The translations under genes and the position numbers were made by a program. Under the pieces are notes generated by a model. The model did no database searches, was not told where the DNA came from, and saw only the letters and a list, made by a program, of their open reading frames with translations. Source: Flavivirga eckloniae (GTDB lineage: Bacteria > Bacteroidota > Bacteroidia > Flavobacteriales > Flavobacteriaceae). Taken from it: 64,000 nucleotides of DNA. Location: assembly GCF_002886045.1 (NCBI RefSeq), contig NZ_CP025791.1, forward strand, positions 4,355,001-4,419,000, in the 5' to 3' direction. Positions 33,999-43,919 of the stretch are shown piece by piece. Positions within the stretch are counted from its first letter, which is position 1. Each line of letters starts with the position of its first letter.

Positions 33999-35171
33999 TT
34001 ATTCTAGTGTAACAATTAAAGGATTATTGATTTTTAATGAAAACTGTTTCAAATAATTTTCCCAAGCTTCCTTGTTTTTGAATTGTCCACTTTCTTTCCA
34101 ACCAAATCCGGCGTAATATTCAACTATATTATTTACAACATTCAAGTTGGCAAATGCATGGCTTAAATCTACTTGATCCGTAATGTATTTCTCAGAACTC
34201 ATAAAATACTTTTTGGTAGAAACTATAGCTGTTCCAAGTTCGGAATTGCCATGTGGTTGCCAGTAGCTCACCCAGTTACTATCATCATTACTGGTAACTT
34301 CACCATCTTTCTCATGCAAAGTTAAACCTGCCGAAATCGTATCGGTTCCATCAATAGTTATTTCGAATTTTGATAAATTACTTCCATAATCCAAGGTAAT
34401 AACTCTAGATTCTTTTATCTTATTTCCATTAGCATCCCAGTCTTTATATTTTAAAAAGAAACTCGTTCTAATAGGACCTGTAGTAATCGTTTTCCAGTTA
34501 GCGAAATTTTTAGAGACGTAATAGGAGCTATCACTTTTAATTGCAATTCCTCCAACACCTCTACTAATTCCAACATGAAAGTTATCTAGACCTTCGCCAG
34601 TATCTTCATGATAAGAAGGCGTGTTGGGGTCTTCATTTTTCTTGTACCATTTATTTATAATGGGGTAATCTACTTTTTTAAGCCATAAATCTACACCACT
34701 AGATAGAGTACCTCCTGGAATACTATCTTCAATCATTTTTTGAGCCGTAGGACCAAAAACACGAAAAGCAACTTTATTATTCTCCCAGGTGTAATCGTCG
34801 GTACGTTCTGGAACAAAACGGGAATAGCAATAGTTTTCCGTTTTTGGCTTCGATGCTTCCGAAATAGACACGATTTCATATTTTTTATGAGACTGGGCTG
34901 GTACTATTGGCTGAAATAATAAAACATCCCATATACCATCCTCATTATTGTCAATAAGTTGAGAAACCATGAGTTCATTCGAATCCATGTCTTTTATACC
35001 TATATTATCTAAGGAGTCAACTTTTAAAAATTCCTTTGTTAATTCAATGGTTTCAAAAGTTCGTTCAATATCTAACGTGTTTTTAACAGAGATTACCTTA
35101 TGAGTTTCGTTATTGCAAGACGAAAAAAGCAACATAAAGCAACATAAGATAGAAAGCTTTTTAATGATCAT
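33999..35171 (-). CDS. DUF4861-type lipoprotein, uronate-locus associated
   Basis: The 390-residue protein has a lipobox SSC (Cys19). The sequence matches what I recall of DUF4861: FVPERTDDYTWENNKVAFRVFGP near residue 125, then DLWLKKVDYPIINKWY, GLDNFHVGISRGVGG and a late YYAGFGWKESGQF. The function is not established as far as I know; the family commonly sits beside KduI and unsaturated-uronate enzymes. Here kduI ends 37 bp upstream on the same strand, in line with that. Possible role: sugar-acid isomerase, lyase or binding protein. The family call is from memory. Confidence 0.82.
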   Translation of the reverse strand: MIIKKLSILCCFMLLFSSCNNETHKVISVKNTLDIERTFETIELTKEFLKVDSLDNIGIKDMDSNELMVSQLIDNNEDGIWDVLLFQPIVPAQSHKKYEIVSISEASKPKTENYCYSRFVPERTDDYTWENNKVAFRVFGPTAQKMIEDSIPGGTLSSGVDLWLKKVDYPIINKWYKKNEDPNTPSYHEDTGEGLDNFHVGISRGVGGIAIKSDSSYYVSKNFANWKTITTGPIRTSFFLKYKDWDANGNKIKESRVITLDYGSNLSKFEITIDGTDTISAGLTLHEKDGEVTSNDDSNWVSYWQPHGNSELGTAIVSTKKYFMSSEKYITDQVDLSHAFANLNVVNNIVEYYAGFGWKESGQFKNKEAWENYLKQFSLKINNPLIVTLE

Positions 35172-35208
35172 ACTTAAGGGGGATTATGATGGTTAAAGAG
35201 ATACTATT

Positions 35209-36051
35209 TTATCTCAATTCATTTATTTTACAAATATCCATATCGCTATAATCTAAGTTTTCGCCGGCCATTCCCCATAAAAATGTATAGTTACTGGTTC
35301 CAGATCCTGAGTGAATAGACCATGGCGGAGAAATTACAGCTTGGTTGTTAGCCATCCAGATATGTCTTGTTTCATTAGGTTGTCCCATAAAATGACATAC
35401 GGCTTGATCTTCCGGTACTTCAATATAAAAATACACTTCCATTCTTCTGTCGTGCACATGTGCAGGCATGGTATTCCAAACACTTCCTTGTTTTATAGAG
35501 GTCATCCCCATTTGTAACTGACACACATCAACAATACTATTTACAATGTATTTCTTTAGAGTACGTGCGTTAGCCTTTTCTGGAGAACCTAATTCAACAA
35601 CTTCAACATCGTTAAGTCCAATTTTTTTGTTAGGAAAAGCCTTGTTGGCTGGTGTTGAGTTTAAATAAAACTGAGCAGGGTTATCGCCCGAATTACTAGA
35701 AAATACTACATTTTTATTACCCTGGCCTAAATAAAGAGCCTCTTTATGCTCAAGGGTATATTCCGTTCCATCTGCTGTTACCGTTCCAGTACCGCCAATA
35801 TTTATAATACCAAGTTCTCTTCTATCTAAAAAGTTTTCAGATTTTAAAGGATCTACCGATACAAGTTCAACAGATTTGGTAACAGGAACAACGCCGCTAA
35901 TCATGTATCTGTCGTAATGGGAATAAACCCATTTTAGGGCATCTTTTGTCATAACATTTTCTACTAAAAACTCTTTACGTAAAGCCTCAGTATCATATTG
36001 TTTTACTGCTTCAGGACTTGAAGCGTATCTAACTTCATAAGTGTTGTTCAT
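35209..36051 (-). CDS. kduI: 5-dehydro-4-deoxy-D-glucuronate isomerase
   Basis: The 280-residue protein is collinear with KduI. Zinc ligands H198, H200, E205 and H247 match the E. coli positions 196, 198, 203 and 245 (segments MPAHVHDRRMEVYFY and PPWSIHSG). It converts 4-deoxy-L-threo-5-hexosulose uronate to 2,5-diketo-3-deoxygluconate in the cytoplasm, after lyases or unsaturated glucuronyl hydrolases act. No recognisable polysaccharide lyase, GH88 or GH105 gene is in this window, so the enzyme making its substrate lies elsewhere. The KduD-like SDR at 29211 is the natural next step. Confidence 0.96.
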   Translation of the reverse strand: MNNTYEVRYASSPEAVKQYDTEALRKEFLVENVMTKDALKWVYSHYDRYMISGVVPVTKSVELVSVDPLKSENFLDRRELGIINIGGTGTVTADGTEYTLEHKEALYLGQGNKNVVFSSNSGDNPAQFYLNSTPANKAFPNKKIGLNDVEVVELGSPEKANARTLKKYIVNSIVDVCQLQMGMTSIKQGSVWNTMPAHVHDRRMEVYFYIEVPEDQAVCHFMGQPNETRHIWMANNQAVISPPWSIHSGSGTSNYTFLWGMAGENLDYSDMDICKINELR

Positions 36052-36474
36052 TTCTGTTTTTTTTGTTTAAAAATTTGTTACTTATTTTAACCTTACTAAA
36101 ATACTATATTGTTTATTTAGCAGATTACTCCAATAGGCCAAATCTATAAGAATGGTCTATTTTTACACGTATTTAGAACTATTTCACCCGTTCTTAATTT
36201 TTTTTCAGGAGCCAAATTTTTTTGAAGACATAATTATTAAGCCAATTAATAATAATCAATCAATAATTTTAATTTTTAGTCTTAAAAAAATATTTTACCT
36301 CACATCCCCGCTTCGCCAAAATTATCCCTATTTAAGCCTATGGATTAAACCAAGTGTTTTTTTTTACATAACAAATGTGTTTTTCGGGAAAATTGTATCT
36401 GTTATTTTTTATCAGAGTTTGCGTATAAATTATATTTATGATAAATGTATTTACCTCGTTTAAAACTAACACAT
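36052..36474. promoter_or_regulatory. 423-bp divergent control region between kduI and GH2
   Basis: No gene is convincing here; the one long open frame (36152-36463) is low-complexity and Phe/Ile-rich. The region is very AT-rich and must hold the promoters of kduI (minus) and of the GH2 run (plus). I find no exact TAnnTTTG element. An imperfect 8-bp inverted repeat, AATAGGCC (36132-36139) and GGTCTATT (36154-36161), is a possible operator about 80 bp upstream of kduI. Confidence 0.4.
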
Positions 36475-38964
36475 ATGAAAATTATAAAATGGGTTTGTTC
36501 TATAGTTTTATTAGTAACAATAACCTCAATTCTTTCGTGTAAAGAAACTTCAAAAAGATCTGCTTCAATAGAAGATCAAAACTTTAATAAAGGTTGGCTG
36601 TTTAAAAAGGATACCATTGTAGGAGCCGAAGCTATTAACTTTAAAGATACAGAATGGCGAAAATTAGATTTGCCGCACGATTGGGCCATCGAAGGTCCTT
36701 TTAGCAATGTTAATAACGCAAGAACAGGAGGGTTGCCTATAGACGGAGAGGTTTGGTACAGAAAACATTTTAATTTAGATCGTTCTTATTCAAACAAACA
36801 GGTGTCTATTGAGTTTGATGGTGCCATGGCCAATGCTAAAGTTTGGTTAAATGGCGAGTATGTTGGAGAAAGACCATATGGTTATATTGGTTTTGAACTA
36901 GACTTAACACCTTATGCTAAGTTTGGCGAAGAAAATGTCATTGCAGTAAAACTTGTTACTAAACATTTATCGGCACGTTGGTATCCAGGAGCTGGAATTT
37001 ATAGAAATGTTCGATTAAAGATTAATGATGCGATTCATATTCCGCAATACGGAACTTACATAACAACACCAAATGTTTCCAAAGAGCGCGCAGAAGTATC
37101 CATAGAAACTAAAATTAAAAACAGGAGTTCAAGTCATTCAGAAGCTATACTTAATACAATTATAAAGAATGATAAAGGGATGGTAGTTTCAGAAACCAAA
37201 ACGAATGTTTCAATTGAAAAAGAATCTGAAGCAGTAGCCAATGTCTCTTTAAATGTAGAAAATCCGAAGCTATGGGATATTATAAATCCGGTACTTTATG
37301 AAGCTACTAGTACCGTAATTGTAGAAGGTACCATTGTAGATCGATATATAACCAGTTTTGGAATTAGAACCATTGAATTTGATAGAGAAAAAGGGTTTCT
37401 GCTAAATGGAAATGCAGTAAAACTAAATGGTGTTTGCATGCACCATGACCAAGGCCCTTTGGGGAGTGCAATTAATTTTAGAGCAAAACAACGCCAGATG
37501 CAGATTATGCAGAGTATGGGGGTAAATGCATTGAGAACAAGTCATAACCCACCTTCCCCAGAAATATTGAAAGCTTGTGATGAATTGGGTATTGTTGTTA
37601 TTGTTGAAGCTTTTGATGAATGGAAAATAGGAAAAGTAGAAAATGGTTACAATAAGCATTTTGATGAATGGCATGAAATAGATTTACGAGATATGATTAA
37701 GCGGGATCGTAACCACCCGTCTGTTATTATGTGGAGCATTGGTAATGAGATTTTAGAACAGTCGCAAAAAGACGGATGGAAAATTACTAAACGTTTAAAT
37801 GATATTTGCCACGATGAAGATAATACGAGACCCACTACTGTAGGGTTTAATTATTTTCCTGCTCCTTTTGAAAACAAATTAGCAGAGTATGTAGATGTAG
37901 TAGGGATGAACTACTGGCCAGAAAACTATAAAGAAATTTTAGATAATAACCCGGAAATGATTGTTTATGGGTCGGAAACATCTTCAATGACCAGTAGTCG
38001 TGGTGTTTACCATTTACCAATTGAATACACCGAAAAGCATGAAACCAATCACGTTACCAGTTACGATGCCATAGTAGGTCCGCCTTGGGCTTATTTGCCA
38101 GATGCAGAGTTTGATGCATTGGCTAAAGAGCCAAGGTCTTTAGGAGAATTTATATGGACAGGTTTCGATTATCTGGGAGAACCAACACCTTATGGTGGTC
38201 GGGATAATTCAACAAATGGGTATTGGAATGATGATTGGCCATCGCGCTCATCGTATTTTGGACCCGTTGATTTATGCGGATTCCCTAAAGATAGATACTA
38301 TTTATACCAAAGTCAGTGGACAACAAAACCTATGGTACATGTGTTGCCACATTGGAATTGGGAAGGTAAAGAGGGCGAAAAAATACCTGTATTTGCTTAT
38401 ACCAATGCAGAAGAAGTAGAATTATTTGTAAATGGTAAATCTTATGGTAAAAAAGTAAAAGGAAAAGATATTACTGAAATTCCAGCAGAGTATCATGAGT
38501 TTGAAAAAGGTATGTATAAATCTAAGTATCGTCTTTCTTGGCAAGTACCATACCAACCAGGAGCATTAAAGGTAGTAGCCTTTAAAGGTGGAAAAGAAGT
38601 CGCTACCAAAGAAATAAAAACTGCTGGCGCTCCAGCAAAAGTGACATTAATAGCCGATAGAACTGAAATTGATGCAGACGGTAATGATTTATCTTTTATA
38701 ACGGTTAGGATCGAAGATAAAGATGGGAATATTTGCCCTCTTGCAGACAATTTAGTGAATTTCGATATTCAAGGAGCAGGTGTTTTAGCAGCTGTTGGTA
38801 ATGGGGACCAAACATCGTTAGCATCTTTTCAAGCAACTAACAGAAAAGCATTTAATGGGCTATGTATGTTTATTGTAAAATCTACTGAAACAGCTGGGGA
38901 AATAAAAATTACAGCTTCCTCTAAAGAGCTAGCTTCAGAAACTATTACGGTTAGCACGAATTAA
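36475..38964 (+). CDS. GH2 family glycosidase lipoprotein
   Basis: I choose ATG 36475 (MKIIKWVCS), which gives a lipobox ILSC (Cys22); the longer frame from 36445 adds only MYLPRLKLTH. The 829-residue protein has the sugar-binding domain (about 35-195), an Ig-like domain, the TIM barrel with acid/base Glu425 (SIGNEILEQ) and nucleophile Glu501 (VYGSETSS), and two C-terminal Ig-like domains. Beta-galactosidase or beta-glucuronidase activity is likely. It opens the run of eight degradative genes, with the sulfatase start 12 bp after its stop. Confidence 0.95.
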   Translation: MKIIKWVCSIVLLVTITSILSCKETSKRSASIEDQNFNKGWLFKKDTIVGAEAINFKDTEWRKLDLPHDWAIEGPFSNVNNARTGGLPIDGEVWYRKHFNLDRSYSNKQVSIEFDGAMANAKVWLNGEYVGERPYGYIGFELDLTPYAKFGEENVIAVKLVTKHLSARWYPGAGIYRNVRLKINDAIHIPQYGTYITTPNVSKERAEVSIETKIKNRSSSHSEAILNTIIKNDKGMVVSETKTNVSIEKESEAVANVSLNVENPKLWDIINPVLYEATSTVIVEGTIVDRYITSFGIRTIEFDREKGFLLNGNAVKLNGVCMHHDQGPLGSAINFRAKQRQMQIMQSMGVNALRTSHNPPSPEILKACDELGIVVIVEAFDEWKIGKVENGYNKHFDEWHEIDLRDMIKRDRNHPSVIMWSIGNEILEQSQKDGWKITKRLNDICHDEDNTRPTTVGFNYFPAPFENKLAEYVDVVGMNYWPENYKEILDNNPEMIVYGSETSSMTSSRGVYHLPIEYTEKHETNHVTSYDAIVGPPWAYLPDAEFDALAKEPRSLGEFIWTGFDYLGEPTPYGGRDNSTNGYWNDDWPSRSSYFGPVDLCGFPKDRYYLYQSQWTTKPMVHVLPHWNWEGKEGEKIPVFAYTNAEEVELFVNGKSYGKKVKGKDITEIPAEYHEFEKGMYKSKYRLSWQVPYQPGALKVVAFKGGKEVATKEIKTAGAPAKVTLIADRTEIDADGNDLSFITVRIEDKDGNICPLADNLVNFDIQGAGVLAAVGNGDQTSLASFQATNRKAFNGLCMFIVKSTETAGEIKITASSKELASETITVSTN

Positions 38965-38976
38965 TAAAATTTTAAA

Positions 38977-40641
38977 ATGAGACATAAAGTTCTTGTACTA
39001 TCATTTTTATGTTCTTTCATTATTAATGGATTGATTGGGCAAGAACGCCCTAATATTATTTTCATTTTAACAGACGATCAATCGTACGGGTTAATGGGAT
39101 GTACGGGAAATGACATTGTAAAGACACCTCATATAGACAAACTTGCAAATGAAGGCAGCCTGTTTACTAATGCCCATATAACAAGTGCGATATGCACACC
39201 AAGCAGAATTTCTATTCTGTTAAGTCAGTTTGAACGTAAACATGGTGTTAATTTTAATTCAGGAACCAGTGTTTCCAATGAAGCTTGGGAGCAATCTTAT
39301 CCAGTGGTTATGCGGAAATCTGGGTATTACACGGGGTGGATTGGGAAAAATCACGCGCCAATTGGCAAAGGAGGGTACCAAAGCGGACTTATGGAAAAAA
39401 GCTTTGATTATTGGTATGCCGGTCACGGTCATTTAAGCTTTTATCCCAAAGAAAGGCATGCTATTTTTAACGATGCCACGGCACATACCCAACCAGAAAT
39501 TATTAACGAAGGCATTAATGACTTTATAGATAATAATGAAAGAAGGCTAAAAGGAGCCATAGAGTTTTTAAATGAAAGGCCTGAAGGCAAACCCTTCCTA
39601 TTATCAATTAACTTCAACTTGCCACATGGTGCTAGTACAAGTACTATGAAGTTAAAAGACAATGATGATGCCATTTACAAAACACTTTATCGCGATTTAA
39701 ATATACCGTTACCCGATAATTATGTGGCCAAAGCAGATATAAAAACACCTAAGTTGCCAGCAGATTTGTTAAGAACTGAGGATAGGCAGACAGGCTATAA
39801 TTATGTAGATGTTCCAGAACAAACAAAAGAAAGATATATACGCCAATTACAGGCTATGACAGGAATAGATCATTTAGTAGGTAATTTAAGAAGTAAACTA
39901 AAGGCGTTGAAACTGGATAAAAATACAGTTATCATTTTTACATCAGACCATGGTTTGTTTATGGGAGAACAAGGGCTAGGAGGAAAAGCACTTTGCTATG
40001 AAAAAACAACGCATGTTCCGCTTATTGTATTAGATCCTAGGGTTAAACGAAAATTTAAAGGGATTAAAACCGATGCCTTGGTACAATCTATCGATATAGC
40101 GCCAACCATGCTAAAAATAGGAGGTGTAGAAGCTCCGAAAACCTTTCAGGGAAAAGATATTTGGTCGTTGGTTAAAGGGGATAAAACCGAAGTTAGGGAT
40201 TATCTGTTTACAGAAAACCTATGGTCTACACAATTTGGAAACCCGCGATGCGAGGCTATTCAAAATAAAGAATGGAAATATATAAGGTACTATAAGAACG
40301 ATAATCTATCAGCTTTAAAAAAAATAGAAATAGCCAAAGAGCTAGGCATGGATGTAAACAAAATGTTGTATGCCGTTCACGATACAGATATAGCGTATTA
40401 CAGGAATTTCGTTGAATCTCCTTTAGAAGGAGAATCCCCGGTTTACGAAGAATTGTATCATTTAAAAAAGGACCCCAATGAGCTTAATAATTTAATTAAC
40501 GACAATCAATTCCAAAGTGTTTTAGAGAATTTAAAAGAAGTTTGGGAAGTAAAGATTCGAAAAGCAAGAGGGAAAGAAGCTCCAAAAGTGTATAGATATA
40601 CCTTTGATAGTGAAACGACCTCAAATTATAAAAGTCATTAA
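38977..40641 (+). CDS. Family S1 sulfatase, Cys type (CTPSR), copy 2
   Basis: The 554-residue protein has a signal peptide ending near LIGQ. The formylglycine motif is C73-T-P-S-R77, metal ligands start with LTDDQS and continue at FTSDHGLFMGEQG. WIGKNHAPIG replaces the usual GKWHLG, with Lys and His kept. It removes sulfate from the glycan, as exo-enzyme after or before GH2 action. It lies between the GH2 and the first GH28 gene in the same direction. The subfamily cannot be assigned without comparison. Confidence 0.95.
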   Translation: MRHKVLVLSFLCSFIINGLIGQERPNIIFILTDDQSYGLMGCTGNDIVKTPHIDKLANEGSLFTNAHITSAICTPSRISILLSQFERKHGVNFNSGTSVSNEAWEQSYPVVMRKSGYYTGWIGKNHAPIGKGGYQSGLMEKSFDYWYAGHGHLSFYPKERHAIFNDATAHTQPEIINEGINDFIDNNERRLKGAIEFLNERPEGKPFLLSINFNLPHGASTSTMKLKDNDDAIYKTLYRDLNIPLPDNYVAKADIKTPKLPADLLRTEDRQTGYNYVDVPEQTKERYIRQLQAMTGIDHLVGNLRSKLKALKLDKNTVIIFTSDHGLFMGEQGLGGKALCYEKTTHVPLIVLDPRVKRKFKGIKTDALVQSIDIAPTMLKIGGVEAPKTFQGKDIWSLVKGDKTEVRDYLFTENLWSTQFGNPRCEAIQNKEWKYIRYYKNDNLSALKKIEIAKELGMDVNKMLYAVHDTDIAYYRNFVESPLEGESPVYEELYHLKKDPNELNNLINDNQFQSVLENLKEVWEVKIRKARGKEAPKVYRYTFDSETTSNYKSH

Positions 40642-40671
40642 CAGCAATTAACCGTTAAGGGGGGACGTCAT

Positions 40672-42069
40672 ATGAAGAACTGTTATAATTTATTTATTCT
40701 TTTTGTATTGGGAGTATGCTCACAAATGAGTGCTACCGAGTATAATGTGATGGCGTTTGGCGCAAAAGGCGATGGTATTACAAAAGACACGAAAGCAGTT
40801 CAGGATGCAATAAATGCATGTTCGACCAATGGAGGCGGTACCGTATTAATACCAGCAGGGAAAACAGTCGTTATAGGCACCATTTATATAAAAGATTTTG
40901 TAACCCTTCATGTTGAAAATGGAGCTGTTTTAATGGGAAGCCCCGATATTGAAGACTATACCACCGACACGCATAAGAATATGTATAAAAACGAGCCGCA
41001 TATGGATCGTTGTTTAATCTTTGCTAAAAATGCTAAGTCCTTTGCTTTGGAAGGCTATGGGACTATTGATGGTAATGGGCATCCAAAGAATTTTACAAAT
41101 AAAGTAGGTAGACCAATGTTGATGCGGTTTATGAATTGCCAAGATATTCATTTAAAAAATCTAACCATTAAAAATCCTGCGGCTTGGGTCTCTGCCTGGC
41201 TATACTGTGACGAAATTGTAGTAGATGGAATTAGGATTCACAGCCGTGTAAACCATAATGGAGATGGTTTAGATTTTGATGGATGCACGAATGTTAGGGT
41301 GTCCAATAGTTCATTTGATACCAGCGACGACTCTATATGTATTCAGGCATCGCTTATAAGTACTCCAAGTAAAAATATAGTAGTAACCAATTGCACATTT
41401 AAAAGTAAATGGGCGGGCATGCGTATAGGTTTGTTATCCAGAGGCGATATAGAATCTGTTACAGTGAGCAACTGCACATTTAACGATATTCAGGATTCAG
41501 GTTTAAAGATTCAGCTGAATGAAGGCGGCGAAATGAAAAACATGACCTTTTCAAATTTGGTGATGAATAATGTGCCAAGACCTATTTTTATGACGTTTGC
41601 GCAGCAAAAAGCCTGTGTTGATGCACCGGAAGAGATGTATCCCATGAAAGCGATGCACGATTTTATTTTTAATGGTATGGTAGTAGACAATTCAAAAGCG
41701 GATAAGAATTCAGCCATTTTTATTACAGGAATGCCAGAGCATGATATAACCGATATTCAGTTGTCTAATATACAATTTACGGTGTCTGGAGGAGGTACAG
41801 CCAAAGATGCTAACAAAGACGAGATAAAGGAATACACTCTGGAAACACTTAGTGGTTGGTGGCCAGAATTTCATTTAGTAGGCACATTACCAGCCTATGG
41901 TATTTATGCGAGACATATAAATGGATTATTGATTAGTAATGTTCAGATTAATACGGTTGAAAAAGATGAAAGACCTCCAATTGTATTTGACGATGTAAAA
42001 AACGCTTATATAAACTCGGTTTATAGTAACAGAAAAATTATTTCAGAAAACGATTTGATTAAACGATAA
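40672..42069 (+). CDS. GH28 family glycosidase, exported, copy 1
   Basis: The 465-residue right-handed beta-helix protein has a signal peptide ending near SAT (residue 22). Catalytic Asp candidates are D198 in NGDGLDFDG and the pair D219-D220 in TSDDSICIQ, matching the NTDG and DD motifs of GH28. The GHG motif is not seen at its usual place (SKWAGMRIG instead), and the RIK motif is LKIQ. GH28 includes polygalacturonases, rhamnogalacturonan and other uronate hydrolases. A strong purine run (AAGGGGGGAC) lies just before the start, unusual in this phylum. Four bases separate it from the next gene. Confidence 0.92.
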   Translation: MKNCYNLFILFVLGVCSQMSATEYNVMAFGAKGDGITKDTKAVQDAINACSTNGGGTVLIPAGKTVVIGTIYIKDFVTLHVENGAVLMGSPDIEDYTTDTHKNMYKNEPHMDRCLIFAKNAKSFALEGYGTIDGNGHPKNFTNKVGRPMLMRFMNCQDIHLKNLTIKNPAAWVSAWLYCDEIVVDGIRIHSRVNHNGDGLDFDGCTNVRVSNSSFDTSDDSICIQASLISTPSKNIVVTNCTFKSKWAGMRIGLLSRGDIESVTVSNCTFNDIQDSGLKIQLNEGGEMKNMTFSNLVMNNVPRPIFMTFAQQKACVDAPEEMYPMKAMHDFIFNGMVVDNSKADKNSAIFITGMPEHDITDIQLSNIQFTVSGGGTAKDANKDEIKEYTLETLSGWWPEFHLVGTLPAYGIYARHINGLLISNVQINTVEKDERPPIVFDDVKNAYINSVYSNRKIISENDLIKR

Positions 42070-42073
42070 CTCC

Positions 42074-43915
42074 ATGGTTAAAAGGTTGAATGTATTGGTG
42101 TTTGGTTTTTTGCTGACGGTTCTTACAATTGAAGGGCAACGTCCTAATATTGTTTGGATAACATCAGAAGATAACTCAAAACATTATTTAAAGCTATTTG
42201 ACCCAAATGGCGTTGAAACCCCTCATATTGAAAGCTTGGCAAAAAAAGGAATTCAATTTAATCGCGCCTTTTCGAATGCACCTGTATGCAGCGCAGCCAG
42301 ATCAACATTAATAACGTCTGTTTATGGTCCCAGACTGGCTTCACATTATCACAGAGCAGAGGGAAAAATACAACTGCCCGAAGGCTTCGAAATGTTCCCA
42401 GCATTTCTTCGGCGTGCGGGATATTATACCACGAATAATTCCAAGGAAGATTATAATATTATTAAGTCCGATTCAGTTTGGGATGCATCTTCAAAAAAAG
42501 CCTCTTGGAGAAACAGGAATGTCGGACAGCCATTTTTTCATGTACATAACATGCATACCACACATGAAGGAAGGCTTCATTTTTCAAAAGAAGACATCGA
42601 TATTGAACGCTTAAAAGTTCAAGGAAGCCTTGTTTTTGTGCAACCCAATCATCCGCAAACTGAAACTTTTAAGTATTCTAACCTGCTTTATCGAGACAAG
42701 ATTCAGGCTATGGATAAAGAGGTAGGGGTGGTCATTGAAGCATTAAAGAAAGACGGACTTTTAGAAGATACCATAATTTTTTACTTCTCAGATCACGGCG
42801 GCGTATTACCAGATAGTAAAGGGTATTTAAAAGAAACAGGATTGCATGTACCCTTGGTTGTTCAAGTACCATCAAAATACCAGGAACTTTCTAACTTCAA
42901 ACCCGGATCGAAAACCGATCGCTTTGTGAGTTTTGTAGATTTTGGAGCAACCGTTTTAAGTTTGGCAGGTATTGATATTCCTAAGTTTATGGACGGTGAA
43001 CCCTTTATGGGTAAACATGCTAAAAATAAGGTAAGCAAAGAACATGAGGGAACGTTGGGGTATGCCGATAGATTTGATGAGAAGTACGATATGGTAAGAA
43101 GCCTTCGAAAAGGTACATATAAATACATAAGAAACTTTCAGCCATTCCATGTTAACGGATTAATGAATGCTTATAGGTATAAACAATTAGCCTATGCCGA
43201 ATGGCAAACGTTGTATGAAAGCGGGCAATTGACTAAAGTACAATCGCAATTTTTCGAGCCTAAACAGCCAGAAGAACTGTATGACGTTAATCAGGATCCT
43301 TTCGAAACCAAGGATTTATCTAAAGATCCTAATTTTAAAACGATTTTAAGGTCTATGAGAATGGACATGAAATCGAGATTAACGTCAATGTCGGATTTAT
43401 CATTTTACCCCGAGTTTTATTTATTGCAGCATGCTAAAAACGATCCCATTGCATTTGGCAGGCAGCATAAAAAAGACATAGAGCGGTATTTAAAGATTGC
43501 GAATTTGTCGTTCGAGACCGTTGAGAGTGCCACTCCAAAAGTTAAAAAGCATTTAAAATCCAACGACCCTTGGGAAAGATATTGGGCGCTTACTGTATGT
43601 AGTGGTTTTGGAAAATCGATTGAAAAATTACGTCCCATAATCGAAGACATAAGCGAGAATGATTTAGAGTTGATCAATAAAGTTAGAGCGGCAGAGTACT
43701 TGGCCATTATAGGGCATAAGAACCCCGAAACGATAATGTGTCAAGCCCTATACCAATCTAACCATGCCATAGAAGCATTACAAATATTGAATGCTATAGT
43801 GCTTATGAGGGATTTTTATAATACCTATTCATTCAATATACAATTAAATCATATTCAAGAGGCCGTTAAAAGTAACAAACTGGTACAAGAACGTTTAAAA
43901 TATTTAACCCAATAA
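42074..43915 (+). CDS. Family S1 sulfatase, Cys type (CSAAR variant), with C-terminal helical repeat region
   Basis: The 613-residue protein has a signal peptide ending near EGQ. The activation motif is C72-S-A-A-R76, the C-x-A-x-R variant in place of CxPSR, which maturases still accept in known subfamilies. Metal ligands begin WITSEDNS, and YFSDHGG follows. The C-terminal 130 residues (DPWERYWALTVCSGFG to QALYQSNHAIEAL) look like a HEAT-like helical repeat, seen in some S1 subgroups. The overall plan matches the heparan N-sulfatase-like S1_8 type, but that is a weak assignment. Genes on each side are GH28, 4 bp away. Confidence 0.93.
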   Translation: MVKRLNVLVFGFLLTVLTIEGQRPNIVWITSEDNSKHYLKLFDPNGVETPHIESLAKKGIQFNRAFSNAPVCSAARSTLITSVYGPRLASHYHRAEGKIQLPEGFEMFPAFLRRAGYYTTNNSKEDYNIIKSDSVWDASSKKASWRNRNVGQPFFHVHNMHTTHEGRLHFSKEDIDIERLKVQGSLVFVQPNHPQTETFKYSNLLYRDKIQAMDKEVGVVIEALKKDGLLEDTIIFYFSDHGGVLPDSKGYLKETGLHVPLVVQVPSKYQELSNFKPGSKTDRFVSFVDFGATVLSLAGIDIPKFMDGEPFMGKHAKNKVSKEHEGTLGYADRFDEKYDMVRSLRKGTYKYIRNFQPFHVNGLMNAYRYKQLAYAEWQTLYESGQLTKVQSQFFEPKQPEELYDVNQDPFETKDLSKDPNFKTILRSMRMDMKSRLTSMSDLSFYPEFYLLQHAKNDPIAFGRQHKKDIERYLKIANLSFETVESATPKVKKHLKSNDPWERYWALTVCSGFGKSIEKLRPIIEDISENDLELINKVRAAEYLAIIGHKNPETIMCQALYQSNHAIEALQILNAIVLMRDFYNTYSFNIQLNHIQEAVKSNKLVQERLKYLTQ

Positions 43916-43919
43916 CCCC

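Noticed and set aside
36152-36463. Open frame of 103 codons between kduI and GH2
   Set aside because: Low-complexity Phe/Ile/Tyr-rich translation from AT-rich DNA, no signal or domain; it lies in the divergent promoter region.
36445-36474. Upstream start for the GH2 at 36475
   Set aside because: Adds MYLPRLKLTH before a clean lipoprotein signal; the internal Met fits better.
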